From Lentisphaeria bacterium (lineage in GTDB: Bacteria > Verrucomicrobiota > Lentisphaeria > Victivallales > UBA1829), in NCBI GenBank assembly GCA_017615635.1, contig JAFZZR010000027.1, positions 1 to 36,415 on the forward strand: 36,415 nucleotides of DNA, given 5' to 3'. Shown here one piece after another: positions 1 through 7,801 of this stretch. Made by a program: the position numbers and the translations under genes. Under the pieces are notes generated by a model. It was not told where the DNA came from. It was given only the letters and a program-made list of their open reading frames with translations, and ran no database searches. Within the stretch, counting starts at the first letter, position 1. Each line of letters starts with the position of its first letter.

Positions 1-1146
1 ATCGCCATGGACGAAAAGGTTGCGGGCGTCCGCAAGCTTTCCACCCGTCTTCTGCCCTGGCTGTACGATGGAATCGGCGAAAAGAAGAAGGCCATCGATG
101 CCTTCATGAAGTTCATCAGCATGAACAAGGACCGGAACGATCCCAAGGACAATATCCCCGGCTATATGATGCGCGTGGGGATGCTCTACACGGAAATCGG
201 AGACGATGCCAAAGCGCAGGCCGTTCTGTCGGACCTCTCCGCCAAGTATCCCGATTCTCCGGAAGGGAAGAACGCGAAGTTCGCTCTGGCCCGCAACCTC
301 TACAGCAACGGGACCTACGCCAAGGCGCTGGCCATCTTCAAGGAGATCTTCGATGGGAAGGATCTGAACAATCTCTCCATCTCCAATCTCCGCTGGATCG
401 CCTCCGAGCTTTCCCAGTGTCCCTCCTCTCAGTTCTCCAAAGAGTGCGCCGACTTCGCCTATCGGGCGTCCATCCGCCTTCTGGAAAGCCTGAAGAAGCC
501 GGACTACAAGGAGTGGGTCGGCGACCTGAAGGCCATCGAATTCCAGAACAACAAGGAGGCCAAGGCGCAGTTCGACTCTCAGATCACGCAGAAAGTCAAT
601 CTGGACGCGGGCAAGGCCGCTTTGATCCTGGAACGGTATCAGGATGCGGTCCGGTTCTTCACCAAAGTGTTTGAGACCGAGAAGAGCACGCCTTACTTCA
701 ATCAGCTTTTCTTCGCCCGCGCCGAGGCTTACTGCAAGCTCAAGGATTACGCGGCCGCCAGAAAAGATCTCTCCCGCATCTCTTCCCGCGCTATGACCCG
801 CACCCAGGGCCAGAAACAGCCGAAGTACTGGCTGTACAACAAGGCGCAGACGCTTATCGGAGAAACCTTCATGGCCGAAAACGAGCCCTCCAAGGCGTTC
901 ACCGTCTATTCCATGGTCGCGCTCCCCGCCGTTTCCAAGAATGCGGTGAAAGTGGAACCCTCCGGCGATCCGGAAGACGATTCCGCCAAGTATGTGGAGC
1001 TCGCCGTGTACAAGGCCGCCCTTACCGCGGCCAGGACCGGGCGCAAAGCGGACCGCGATCTCTTTGTGGCAGGGTATAAGGAGCTGTATCCGAAGGGATT
1101 CTACATAACGGAGATCGACAGCCTTCCGGACGCGGACAGCAAGTGA
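1..1146 (+). CDS. TPR-repeat protein, 5' end cut by window edge
   Basis: The reading frame is open to the left edge of the window, so the true start lies upstream; the ATG at position 7 is only the third codon visible. The product is rich in short paired helices of tetratricopeptide type, with alternating small and aromatic residues (for example YPDSPEGKNAKFALARNLY and the helix pair around residues 200-260). TPR proteins are scaffolds for protein-protein contact. A second TPR-like secreted protein and an ExbB/ExbD set follow on the same strand, so this is probably a periplasmic or outer-membrane partner of that energy-transducing complex, comparable in position to YbgF/CpoB of Tol-Pal loci. 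The repeat class is supported by the sequence; the role is inferred from neighbours. No signal peptide can be judged because the N-terminus is missing. Confidence 0.75.
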   Translation: MAMDEKVAGVRKLSTRLLPWLYDGIGEKKKAIDAFMKFISMNKDRNDPKDNIPGYMMRVGMLYTEIGDDAKAQAVLSDLSAKYPDSPEGKNAKFALARNLYSNGTYAKALAIFKEIFDGKDLNNLSISNLRWIASELSQCPSSQFSKECADFAYRASIRLLESLKKPDYKEWVGDLKAIEFQNNKEAKAQFDSQITQKVNLDAGKAALILERYQDAVRFFTKVFETEKSTPYFNQLFFARAEAYCKLKDYAAARKDLSRISSRAMTRTQGQKQPKYWLYNKAQTLIGETFMAENEPSKAFTVYSMVALPAVSKNAVKVEPSGDPEDDSAKYVELAVYKAALTAARTGRKADRDLFVAGYKELYPKGFYITEIDSLPDADSK

Positions 1147-1198
1147 GAGACATACGGAACATTAAGAACATAAAATAAAAACAGAAAGAGGATCATCC

Positions 1199-1999
1199 AT
1201 GAAAAAAACTCTGATTCTGACCGCAGCGGCCGGTATGCTTTTTGCCGCTTCGCCCGCCTTCGCACAGGGGATCATCACCAAAAAAGACGGCTCCGAGATC
1301 AAGGCGGCCACCATCGAGGTCTCCGCCAAGGGCGACTACCGCTACATGGAGCAGGGCGACAAGACGAAGGCCTGGAAGTCCATCAAGAAAAACGACGTCA
1401 AATGGGCCTGGCTCCCCATGCCGAAGGAGATCAAACAGCTGGACAAGAGCGCGTCTCGCTCCGCGGCCGATTACGTCAAGCTGGCCGAAGAGTTCAAGGC
1501 CGTGAGCTGGGAGCCCTACTGCCTGTATCAGGCCGCCAAAATCGAGCTGGCTGCCGGACACAAGCAGGAAGCCGCCGCGATCCTGGAAAAGCTGCAGGAA
1601 TACAAGCGGGTCAATCCCAAGAACGAAGAGCATCTCATGAATGCTTATGAACTGCTGGTCCGGACGTACATCGAACTGGGTGCGTTCGACAAGGCCGTTC
1701 CTGTCGCCGATGCGCTGGTCGAATCCCCCAATGACAACGTGGCCTGCAGCGCTCTGATGGCCAAGGGCGACGCCCTGAAGGCCAAGGCAGGAAACAGCGG
1801 CGACAAGGAGACCCTGAAAGCCGCGGCACTGGCGTATTTCGAGGCGGCTCTTCTGTTCCCGAAGAGCGAAAAGAATGCCGCTGCCCTCCTGGCTGCCTAC
1901 AAATGCATGATGGATGCCAAGGATGCCCGGGCGCAGAAATTCGCGGAGATTCTGAAGAAGAATCATCCGAAAAGCCCGGAAGCCGCCAGTTTGAAATAA
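1199..1999 (+). CDS. secreted TPR-like protein
   Basis: A 266-residue protein with a clear Sec signal peptide: MKK, a hydrophobic stretch, then an AFA-QG signal peptidase I site near residue 22. The mature part starts with a small beta-like region (IITKKDGSEIKAATIEV) and continues as helical pairs resembling tetratricopeptide repeats from about residue 85 onward. An AGAGGA ribosome-binding site sits just upstream of the ATG. It lies 52 bases after the preceding TPR gene and 93 bases before the ExbB-like gene, all on the same strand. It is probably a periplasmic accessory of the ExbB/ExbD complex. I do not recognise a named family, so the function is open. Confidence 0.75.
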   Translation: MKKTLILTAAAGMLFAASPAFAQGIITKKDGSEIKAATIEVSAKGDYRYMEQGDKTKAWKSIKKNDVKWAWLPMPKEIKQLDKSASRSAADYVKLAEEFKAVSWEPYCLYQAAKIELAAGHKQEAAAILEKLQEYKRVNPKNEEHLMNAYELLVRTYIELGAFDKAVPVADALVESPNDNVACSALMAKGDALKAKAGNSGDKETLKAAALAYFEAALLFPKSEKNAAALLAAYKCMMDAKDARAQKFAEILKKNHPKSPEAASLK

Positions 2000-2035
2000 A
2001 AATGCGGTTGCATTTGCGTTTTTCTGTGCTATAGT
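2000..2035 (+). promoter_or_regulatory. predicted promoter for exbB-like gene, with overlapping weak hairpin
   Basis: TTGCAT at 2008-2013 and TATAGT at 2030-2035 are separated by 16 bases, with TG one base before the -10 box (extended -10). A small hairpin (AAATGC, loop GGTT, GCATTT at 2000-2015) followed by five T at 2019-2023 overlaps the -35 box and might end part of the upstream transcript. Both readings are by eye. The promoter is the stronger of the two. Confidence 0.5.
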
Positions 2036-2092
2036 ACGGAAAATGAGACGTACGATCGAGATCAACAACCTACTTACAAGAAGGATTCTTTT

Positions 2093-2932
2093 ATGAAACT
2101 CAGAAATCTCTTTGGGCTCCTGCTCGTCGCCGGCGCGGTCGCATTCAGCATGTCGAACATTCCTCTGTATGCGCAGGAAGGTGAAGCCGCCGCCTCGGAA
2201 GAGGCTGCATCGTCCTCCGACGGCGCGGAAGCCGAAGGTGCGGAAGCCGAAGAGGCCGCGCCTGCGGAAGGCGGACAGACCTTCTTCGACATCGTGTTCG
2301 GCGGCGGCGCCATGGATATTACGGTGTGGATGCTCATCTTCCTGACTTCTCTGGCCACCATCGCCCTCATCATCGACTCCTTCCTCTCCATCCGCGCCAG
2401 CAAGATCATGCCCGTGGAACTGGTGAAAGCCGTGAAGGATGCGCTGTCCGAGGGTGACCTGGGCGCCGCCATCGAGGCTTGCGAATCCACTCCCGGCCCG
2501 CTCTCCAATATCCTGCTCGCCGGCTTCAACAACATCTCCGAAGGCTATGACGTCATCCTCGATGCCGTTTCCTCCGCCGCCAGCATCGAAACCGAGAAGC
2601 TCATGCAGCGCGTCAACTACCTGAACCTCTGCGGACAGCTCGCTCCCATGTTCGGACTGATGGGTACGGTTACCGGTATGGTGGCCGCATTCGGCGGACT
2701 GGCCACTGCGTCCGGCGCCGCCAAGGCTGCCAAGCCGGCTATGTCGATTTCCGGCGCTCTGTACACCACGGCCGTCGGTCTGTTCATCGCCATCCCCGCC
2801 ATTCTGGGCTTCACCTTCATCAAGAACAATGCTTCCAAGATCATCCTCACCATGGAAGCTCTGACCTACGACCTCATCAAGACCCTGAAGGGTGCGGAAG
2901 TCGAGGACGGCGAAGAAGCTGCTGAAGAATAA
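2093..2932 (+). CDS. MotA/TolQ/ExbB-type proton channel protein with signal peptide
   Basis: A 279-residue inner-membrane protein of the ExbB/TolQ family, which forms the proton channel that energises outer-membrane processes together with ExbD/TolR. Three membrane segments are visible: TM1 around MDITVWMLIFLTSLATIALI, TM2 around APMFGLMGTVTGMVAAFGGL (the family's most conserved block) and TM3 around GLFIAIPAILGFTFI. Unlike classical ExbB of Escherichia coli it begins with a cleavable-looking signal peptide (about residues 1-25, ending LYAQ) followed by an acidic Ala/Glu linker to about residue 62, so the N-terminus should be periplasmic. Two exbD-type genes follow at 28 and 9 bases, supporting one complex. 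Whether the partner is TonB-like, Tol-like or motility-related cannot be told here. Confidence 0.92.
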   Translation: MKLRNLFGLLLVAGAVAFSMSNIPLYAQEGEAAASEEAASSSDGAEAEGAEAEEAAPAEGGQTFFDIVFGGGAMDITVWMLIFLTSLATIALIIDSFLSIRASKIMPVELVKAVKDALSEGDLGAAIEACESTPGPLSNILLAGFNNISEGYDVILDAVSSAASIETEKLMQRVNYLNLCGQLAPMFGLMGTVTGMVAAFGGLATASGAAKAAKPAMSISGALYTTAVGLFIAIPAILGFTFIKNNASKIILTMEALTYDLIKTLKGAEVEDGEEAAEE

Positions 2933-2960
2933 CCTTTTTGTCGCTCAGGAGTCATAAGTT

Positions 2961-3395
2961 ATGGCCAGAGGGAAAATCAAAATCAAAACGCCGGATCAGG
3001 CGGAAACTCCCATTTCCTCCATGATCGACGTCGTCTTCCTGCTGATCATCTTCTTCGTCGTTACGGCTTCCATCGATAAGGAAATCGAGGACGAGAAGGT
3101 GATCCTGGCGGATGCCCCGCACGGTCGTCCCGTCAAGAAAAAGGATCCCCGGAGTCTCATCATCAACGTCCGCCAGGACGGCACGTTCAGCATGGGAATG
3201 CGGACCATGACGCTGCCGGAGATCCGAAACGAGCTGGAGCAGGCGAAGCTTTCCGTATCCAATCCGGCGGAAAACCTTCCCATCATCATTCGCGGTGACT
3301 ATCATGCCCAGCACTACTACGTCAAGCAGGTCATGGACACCGTGAAATCCACCGGCCTTTACAAGGTCCGGTTCAACGCCCAGCAGTCCGAATAA
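2961..3395 (+). CDS. ExbD/TolR family protein 1
   Basis: A 144-residue ExbD/TolR protein: a short basic cytoplasmic N-terminus, one membrane helix (about residues 21-42) and a periplasmic domain. The family's essential membrane aspartate, which relays protons from the ExbB channel, is Asp23 in SSMIDVVFLLIIFF. The C-terminal part shows the usual ExbD fold pattern (LIINVRQDGTF, then IIIRGDYHAQHYYVKQVMD). It lies 28 bases after the exbB-like gene and 9 bases before a second exbD paralog. The length is normal for the family. Confidence 0.92.
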   Translation: MARGKIKIKTPDQAETPISSMIDVVFLLIIFFVVTASIDKEIEDEKVILADAPHGRPVKKKDPRSLIINVRQDGTFSMGMRTMTLPEIRNELEQAKLSVSNPAENLPIIIRGDYHAQHYYVKQVMDTVKSTGLYKVRFNAQQSE

Positions 3396-3404
3396 GGAGC
3401 AGAA

Positions 3405-3944
3405 ATGGCAAGAAAACGCACAAATATCGACGAGAAGGCCGCGGAGGTTCCTCTTTCCTCCATGATCGACGTCGTCTTCCTTCTGCTGATCTACTTCATC
3501 CTTACCCAGAAGCCGGTTGTGGAGGATGTGCATCTGCAGGTGGATCTTCCTGCTCCCGGCGCTCCCAGTTCCGGTGATCCGCCGCAGCTGCTCACCATTG
3601 ACGTGATGAAGCTGCCCGGCATGGACAACGACGATCAGGTTGCCGCGCTCGCCGCGAAGGAGAGCGATGCGGAACGCCGCAAGGCGATCCTGAAGCAGGA
3701 GAAGACCTTCTACCACATGAACGGCGCTCCCTACGAGTCGGCCAAGCTGCAGGAATATCTCCAGACTGTGGCGGACAGCAATCCCGATACCACCGTCATG
3801 ATCAACTGCGGTCCCAACGCCAAGCACAAGAAGCTGGTGAAGCTTCTCGATATGTGCAGCAAGGCGGGCCTGACAAAGCTGAACATCGTGGAGGATGAAT
3901 CGGTCATTTTCAAGGCCGATCCGCCTGAAAAGCGCAAGCAATAA
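3405..3944 (+). CDS. ExbD/TolR family protein 2
   Basis: A 179-residue ExbD/TolR paralog. The N-terminal membrane segment contains the same SSMIDVVFLL motif with the key aspartate at Asp22. The periplasmic part is longer than in the first paralog, with an insertion rich in charged residues around residues 60-110 (including DNDDQVAALAAKESDAERR) before the conserved C-terminal block (TTVMINCGPNAKHKKLVKLLD). GGAGCAG upstream of the ATG serves as ribosome-binding site. Tandem unequal exbD genes suggest a heteromeric ExbD partner. The operon ends just downstream at a predicted terminator. Confidence 0.92.
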   Translation: MARKRTNIDEKAAEVPLSSMIDVVFLLLIYFILTQKPVVEDVHLQVDLPAPGAPSSGDPPQLLTIDVMKLPGMDNDDQVAALAAKESDAERRKAILKQEKTFYHMNGAPYESAKLQEYLQTVADSNPDTTVMINCGPNAKHKKLVKLLDMCSKAGLTKLNIVEDESVIFKADPPEKRKQ

Positions 3945-3973
3945 CCTATTCCGGTTTTCAACCGCACCTTCCC

Positions 3974-4008
3974 AGCCGGATGGAATCCCGTATTCCCTCC
4001 GGCTTTTT
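3974..4008 (+). terminator. rho-independent terminator of the exbBD operon
   Basis: AGCCGGA (3974-3980) pairs with TCCGGCT (3998-4004). Inside this stem a second pairing GGAAT/ATTCC closes on the loop CCCGT, with one mismatch between the two. TTTTT follows directly at 4004-4008. This is a convincing intrinsic terminator 30 bases after the second exbD stop codon. Confidence 0.8.
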
Positions 4009-4103
4009 CGTATACAGACGGCAGACGTATTCAGGTCCGGTTGTCCCAAAGATGAGGGCCGCACGGTTTTTTGTCCGTGCGCGGCACGGGCTCGGAGCAG
4101 GGA

Positions 4104-6005
4104 TCAGTCGCCGTCCGGCTGATCTGCGGGGACGGCCTTGCCGTTTTTCAGCTTTTTGCCCGGGATCTCCCACGGACGCATATCGTATTCCGGATGCTCG
4201 ATGATAAGCTGAATGTCGTGTTCATCGATCCCTTTGCGGCCCATGAGTTCCCGGATGGCGCGCTGGGCTTCCTCGAATTTTACCATGTCACCCGTCCTGA
4301 GGTATACGCGCGAAAGATGCATGAGCGGCAGGACCTCGAGGGGGAAGAGCTCGTTTTCCCGCAGATAGCAGAGCTCCGATTCGGCCAGCCTTCCTTCCTC
4401 TTCCAGCGCTCTTGCTTCCAGCAGATTCATGTGTCCGTAGTCGGGGATCGGCGTCTTCTTCATGGCCTCGAACGCGGAGAGAATGACCTGCGAACGGAAT
4501 TTCCCGTCCGCATAGGATCTGGCGGACGCCTTCGTGAGTGCATGGGGCGGCGCCTGGGGAACTTTTGTCGCCATCGTGAAGTATTCCAGAGCGGCCGGCG
4601 TAACACTCCCGTGATGGTGCAGCTCCGCTTCCCCCAGCCAGAGGAGGTGATAGCTGATCAGATGGGCCGCCGCGGAAAAGGCACAGCAGAAAATCAGGGC
4701 GGCTCCGGCGGTGTCCAGCAGAAGCCGGAAAGGCAGAGAAATGGCTTGGACGGCGGATCCGTTCTCCGCTTCCGCCGGATGAAGTCCGCCCCAGAGGACG
4801 CCCAGGATCAGCGTGGAAAAGACGCTCAGGGGGAGATGGAAGAAAATCAGGTCCAGCTGCGCGTGGATCAGCAGAATGAGAAACAGAAAGAAAAGAAGCC
4901 TCGTAAACGGATCGCAGGTCTTCGTTTTTCCCTGGATCAGGCGAATGACCGGGACCAGACAGAGGATCAGCCAGCAAATCAGGCCGGCGATCCCGAATCC
5001 CGCCGCCGTGAACAGAATATCGTTATGGGGATGATCTACGCGGTCGGTCGTGTGGGAAAGCTGAAAGAATCCGGCGTTTCGCCAGGGAAGGTATTCCTGT
5101 TCGAAGGAGGGGGCACCGTACCCCAGTACGGGCGCGTGCACGATCATATCCGGAACGGTGGCCGCAAGAAAGACCCGGTCGTCACCCCGCAGATATTCTC
5201 TTCCCTTCTTTGAATTCAGAGCAGCAAAAATACCGAGGACGACGAGTCCCAGCATCAGAATGATCCCGAGGCGGAAAAGTTTTTTTGCACGTGGCGTTTC
5301 GAGCCTGGTCCAGAGAAAAACGAGGAGCGCGCAAAAGGAGGCGAGGATCAATGCCCGGGAGGAACAGAGCCACTCCATGTAAAGAGAGACCGAAACGATG
5401 AGCGCAGCCGGGAGGATCTTCATCCAGGTTTTCCGGAGTTTCGTGAGGATCAGAAAAAGCGCGGCGGCGCCCGTTATCGCCGTGAAGGAGGCGTTCCAGT
5501 TGAGGTTCGAGGGGATCCCGCCGGTCACAGAACTGTGAAGGATGACCTTCTGTCCGATCGTTGAAGCCAGATTCATGAACCAGAAAATGGTGAAAAGCCA
5601 GGGGAGCAGCTTCAGCAGTTCCTTCCGGAAAACCATGCCGAAGAGCGGAACCACCGCATACAGAAAACACCGGCCCATGTCTTTGATCTGGTAGGAATCT
5701 CCGTGCCGGAGCACGTGATACAGTCCGATGAGGAACAGTATGCCGAGTGCCGCCCGGACGTAGACGGGCATTGCCTTCAGCACGGCGGAAAGCCTGCCCG
5801 GTACGAAGCAGAGACATGCCGCCGCCAGGAACACCACCGCGCCCGTGCTGAAACAGTGGACATTCCACTGGAAAATGCAGAGACACAATCCGGGGAGCAT
5901 CAGCATGGCGCATACGGGAACAAGTCCCGCCATGAACAGCGTCGCCGGAGTCGGGCGGAACAGCGGAGAAGAAAAGGATCGATCGAGTGTTTCTGTTTCG
6001 TTCAT
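4104..6005 (-). CDS. O-antigen ligase-like polytopic membrane protein with C-terminal TPR-like region
   Basis: A 633-residue protein with about a dozen hydrophobic helices across residues 20-460, then a soluble helical tail (about 470-633) that looks TPR-like (LLEARALEEEGRLAESELCYL, LMHLSRVYLRTGDMVKFEEA). The membrane part matches the Wzy/WaaL (O-antigen ligase, Wzy_C) pattern: SSRALILASFCALL in the middle and a large periplasmic loop followed by DHPHNDILFTAAGFGIAGL. This family transfers lipid-linked glycans to lipid A-core, polymerises them, or glycosylates proteins such as pilins; the sequence alone does not say which. It starts 3 bases after the stop of the GH2-like gene, so the two are co-transcribed. 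A protein O-oligosaccharyltransferase role is an alternative. Confidence 0.8.
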   Translation of the reverse strand: MNETETLDRSFSSPLFRPTPATLFMAGLVPVCAMLMLPGLCLCIFQWNVHCFSTGAVVFLAAACLCFVPGRLSAVLKAMPVYVRAALGILFLIGLYHVLRHGDSYQIKDMGRCFLYAVVPLFGMVFRKELLKLLPWLFTIFWFMNLASTIGQKVILHSSVTGGIPSNLNWNASFTAITGAAALFLILTKLRKTWMKILPAALIVSVSLYMEWLCSSRALILASFCALLVFLWTRLETPRAKKLFRLGIILMLGLVVLGIFAALNSKKGREYLRGDDRVFLAATVPDMIVHAPVLGYGAPSFEQEYLPWRNAGFFQLSHTTDRVDHPHNDILFTAAGFGIAGLICWLILCLVPVIRLIQGKTKTCDPFTRLLFFLFLILLIHAQLDLIFFHLPLSVFSTLILGVLWGGLHPAEAENGSAVQAISLPFRLLLDTAGAALIFCCAFSAAAHLISYHLLWLGEAELHHHGSVTPAALEYFTMATKVPQAPPHALTKASARSYADGKFRSQVILSAFEAMKKTPIPDYGHMNLLEARALEEEGRLAESELCYLRENELFPLEVLPLMHLSRVYLRTGDMVKFEEAQRAIRELMGRKGIDEHDIQLIIEHPEYDMRPWEIPGKKLKNGKAVPADQPDGD

Positions 6006-6008
6006 GAT

Positions 6009-7586
6009 TCAGGTCCTGGGGAAAATCTCATGGATATTGAGGAAACCCGCCGCAAACGGGAGGATCCGGAAATCGAGGCGGAACCGGGAATCGGAACAAT
6101 GCGTTTTCAATACCAGTTCCGAGCCTCCGTGATCCGGACCGCAGCATCTGTCATGATGGCATTCTTCCGTGTGCCGGTGCTTCCGCCAGATCACATCCGC
6201 AGACTCGCGAAAGAGAATGGCCAAGCCGGCTTTCAGATCGCCGGAAAGAACGATCCCCCGCACGCCAGCGAGGCGGAGTCCGACTTTGTCCCGGGGCAGG
6301 GGACAGGGCTTTCCCGCGCCGTTATGGAAGAGCCTGTTCAAGTGCGGCGGCAGATACATGATCAGACCGTCCTTCCCTTTTTTCGAACTCAGTTCCGCCG
6401 TGAAACGGATCCTCCCCGAACGGAGAAAACACCAGCGGAGACGGATGCCGGACGCAAGGGATTCCAGTTCTGCCTGTCCGTTTTTGCGGCCCAGCGTGAT
6501 ATCGGTCCAGGACGCGGGTTCGGCGGGCAGGGGGCCCCGGTCCATCAGGGAGACACCGTCCAGGTCCAGTGATTCCACGGTCCCTGCCTCGCGGCCGAAG
6601 CAGGCAAGCAGTCCGTTCGTGGCCGAGATCCAGAGATCTTCGCCGTCGTCTTCCAAAGATACCGGATCCCTGCGGGGCCCCCGGACCGGAAAGTCATCCG
6701 CATCGTCCGCCGGATCGACGAGGGGCAGGGGGACGGATTTTTCCGTGTCGCCCAGGGTGATTCGCCGGGAATCTCCGGATGGCTCCGAAGGGGCGGCGAG
6801 CGTGAGAAGAACGGCGGAAAGATTCTGTTTTCCGGTCTCGGACAGGGATCGGCGGAGCGGTCTCGTCAGATTGAAAACGGTTTCGCTCTGCGCTTTGACG
6901 GCGAGCCCCCGGAAAATCATGCGTCCGGGCCGGACTTCGTTATTCCGGTCCAGCAGTTTTACGCTCAGATTCAGCAGCCGGTCCCGTTCGGAGTCATTGC
7001 GGACGGCGAACCCGAGCGAGAGCTTCCGGCTGTCCAACCGGACTCCGGCCGTCCTGAATCCGATGCGGGGCTGAAGGATCAGCTGAATGCCCCGAAGGAT
7101 CCCGAGCGGCGACGTCCGGCCCTTATCCGTCCGGCGCAGGAGGAGGGCGATCCGGTTTACCCCGGGTCGAACGGCCCCGGTGATGTCGTATTCCGCGAAG
7201 TCGTTTTCTCCGGTGCAGCGGCCGATGAACGCTGCGTTGATCCAGACCGATACGTCCGTTGAAATTCCGTCGAGGCGGAGAAAGACAGATCCGTTTTTCC
7301 GGTTGAGCCAGGATGCATCCAGCTCGAATTCACGAAGCAGGCGCAGTATCCGGATGTTCTCTTCCGCCACGCCCGGAACCGGAAATCCCTGCCAGTCATG
7401 CGCCTCGAAATCCTGTGCAAAAAAGGATTCGCCCGGTTTCGCCTTGCGCCCGTTCATCACCCAGATCCCGTTCAGCGATTTCATCCGGGGCGCCAGCAGG
7501 GCGGGCATGCGGAGGGCATCGCCTTCCCGGTCGAAGGGAGGGGGAAGAGGTCCTGCACCGGGACACCGAGACTGATTTTTCTGCAT
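6009..7586 (-). CDS. GH2-like protein lacking a recognisable catalytic barrel
   Basis: A 525-residue protein with the N-terminal jelly-roll typical of glycoside hydrolase family 2: SLNGIWVMNGR, then VFLRLDGISTDVSVWINAAF and FAEYDITGAVRPGVNRIALL. An Ig-like sandwich follows (about residues 165-275), then a region like the small C-terminal domain of beta-galactosidase (LWISATNGLLACFGREAGTVESLDLDG). The TIM barrel that carries the two catalytic glutamates in family 2 is not visible between them, so I read it as a probable non-catalytic carbohydrate-binding relative. No signal peptide is seen. The start at 7586 is preferred because the longer frame's ATG at 7649 falls in the predicted -35 box. 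The gene is coupled to the ligase-like gene after it. Confidence 0.6.
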   Translation of the reverse strand: MQKNQSRCPGAGPLPPPFDREGDALRMPALLAPRMKSLNGIWVMNGRKAKPGESFFAQDFEAHDWQGFPVPGVAEENIRILRLLREFELDASWLNRKNGSVFLRLDGISTDVSVWINAAFIGRCTGENDFAEYDITGAVRPGVNRIALLLRRTDKGRTSPLGILRGIQLILQPRIGFRTAGVRLDSRKLSLGFAVRNDSERDRLLNLSVKLLDRNNEVRPGRMIFRGLAVKAQSETVFNLTRPLRRSLSETGKQNLSAVLLTLAAPSEPSGDSRRITLGDTEKSVPLPLVDPADDADDFPVRGPRRDPVSLEDDGEDLWISATNGLLACFGREAGTVESLDLDGVSLMDRGPLPAEPASWTDITLGRKNGQAELESLASGIRLRWCFLRSGRIRFTAELSSKKGKDGLIMYLPPHLNRLFHNGAGKPCPLPRDKVGLRLAGVRGIVLSGDLKAGLAILFRESADVIWRKHRHTEECHHDRCCGPDHGGSELVLKTHCSDSRFRLDFRILPFAAGFLNIHEIFPRT

Positions 7587-7620
7587 GATCCGAACTTGTT
7601 TTAGGGTGAAAGATACCCGT

Positions 7621-7649
7621 AATGTACAGTTGTCTCCGTCCTTTTTCAA
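7621..7649 (-). promoter_or_regulatory. predicted promoter of the GH2-like/ligase-like pair
   Basis: Read on the minus strand, TTGAAA (7649-7644) and TACATT (7626-7621) are separated by exactly 17 bases, giving a leader of about 30 bases before the start at 7586. The leader contains a small GGGT/ACCC hairpin. Called by eye. Confidence 0.5.
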
Positions 7650-7708
7650 GAAAGATTTTTCAGAAATGATGCGACTCGATTTTTTTCTTCATACTTCCGT
7701 CCGACAGC

Positions 7709-7737
7709 TTGATTTTCCGCGCGTGCGGCTGTATTTT
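7709..7737 (+). promoter_or_regulatory. predicted glnS promoter
   Basis: TTGATT at 7709-7714 and TATTTT at 7732-7737 with a 17-base spacer, upstream of the glnS ribosome-binding site. It is divergent from the promoter at 7621-7649. Confidence 0.5.
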
Positions 7738-7801
7738 AAAAGACTGCCGGACGTCTGTCCGGGCGGAAGAGAGTCAGCGAGCTATTTTCAGGAGAAGATC
7801 C

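Noticed and set aside
2952..4064. A 370-codon minus-strand frame opposite both exbD genes.
   Set aside because: Antisense to two clear ExbD proteins. It also crosses the terminator.
4060..4081. Hairpin CGCACGG/CCGTGCG with a T-rich loop between the exbBD operon and the ligase-like gene.
   Set aside because: The T-run is in the loop, not after the stem, on either strand, so it is not a usual intrinsic terminator.
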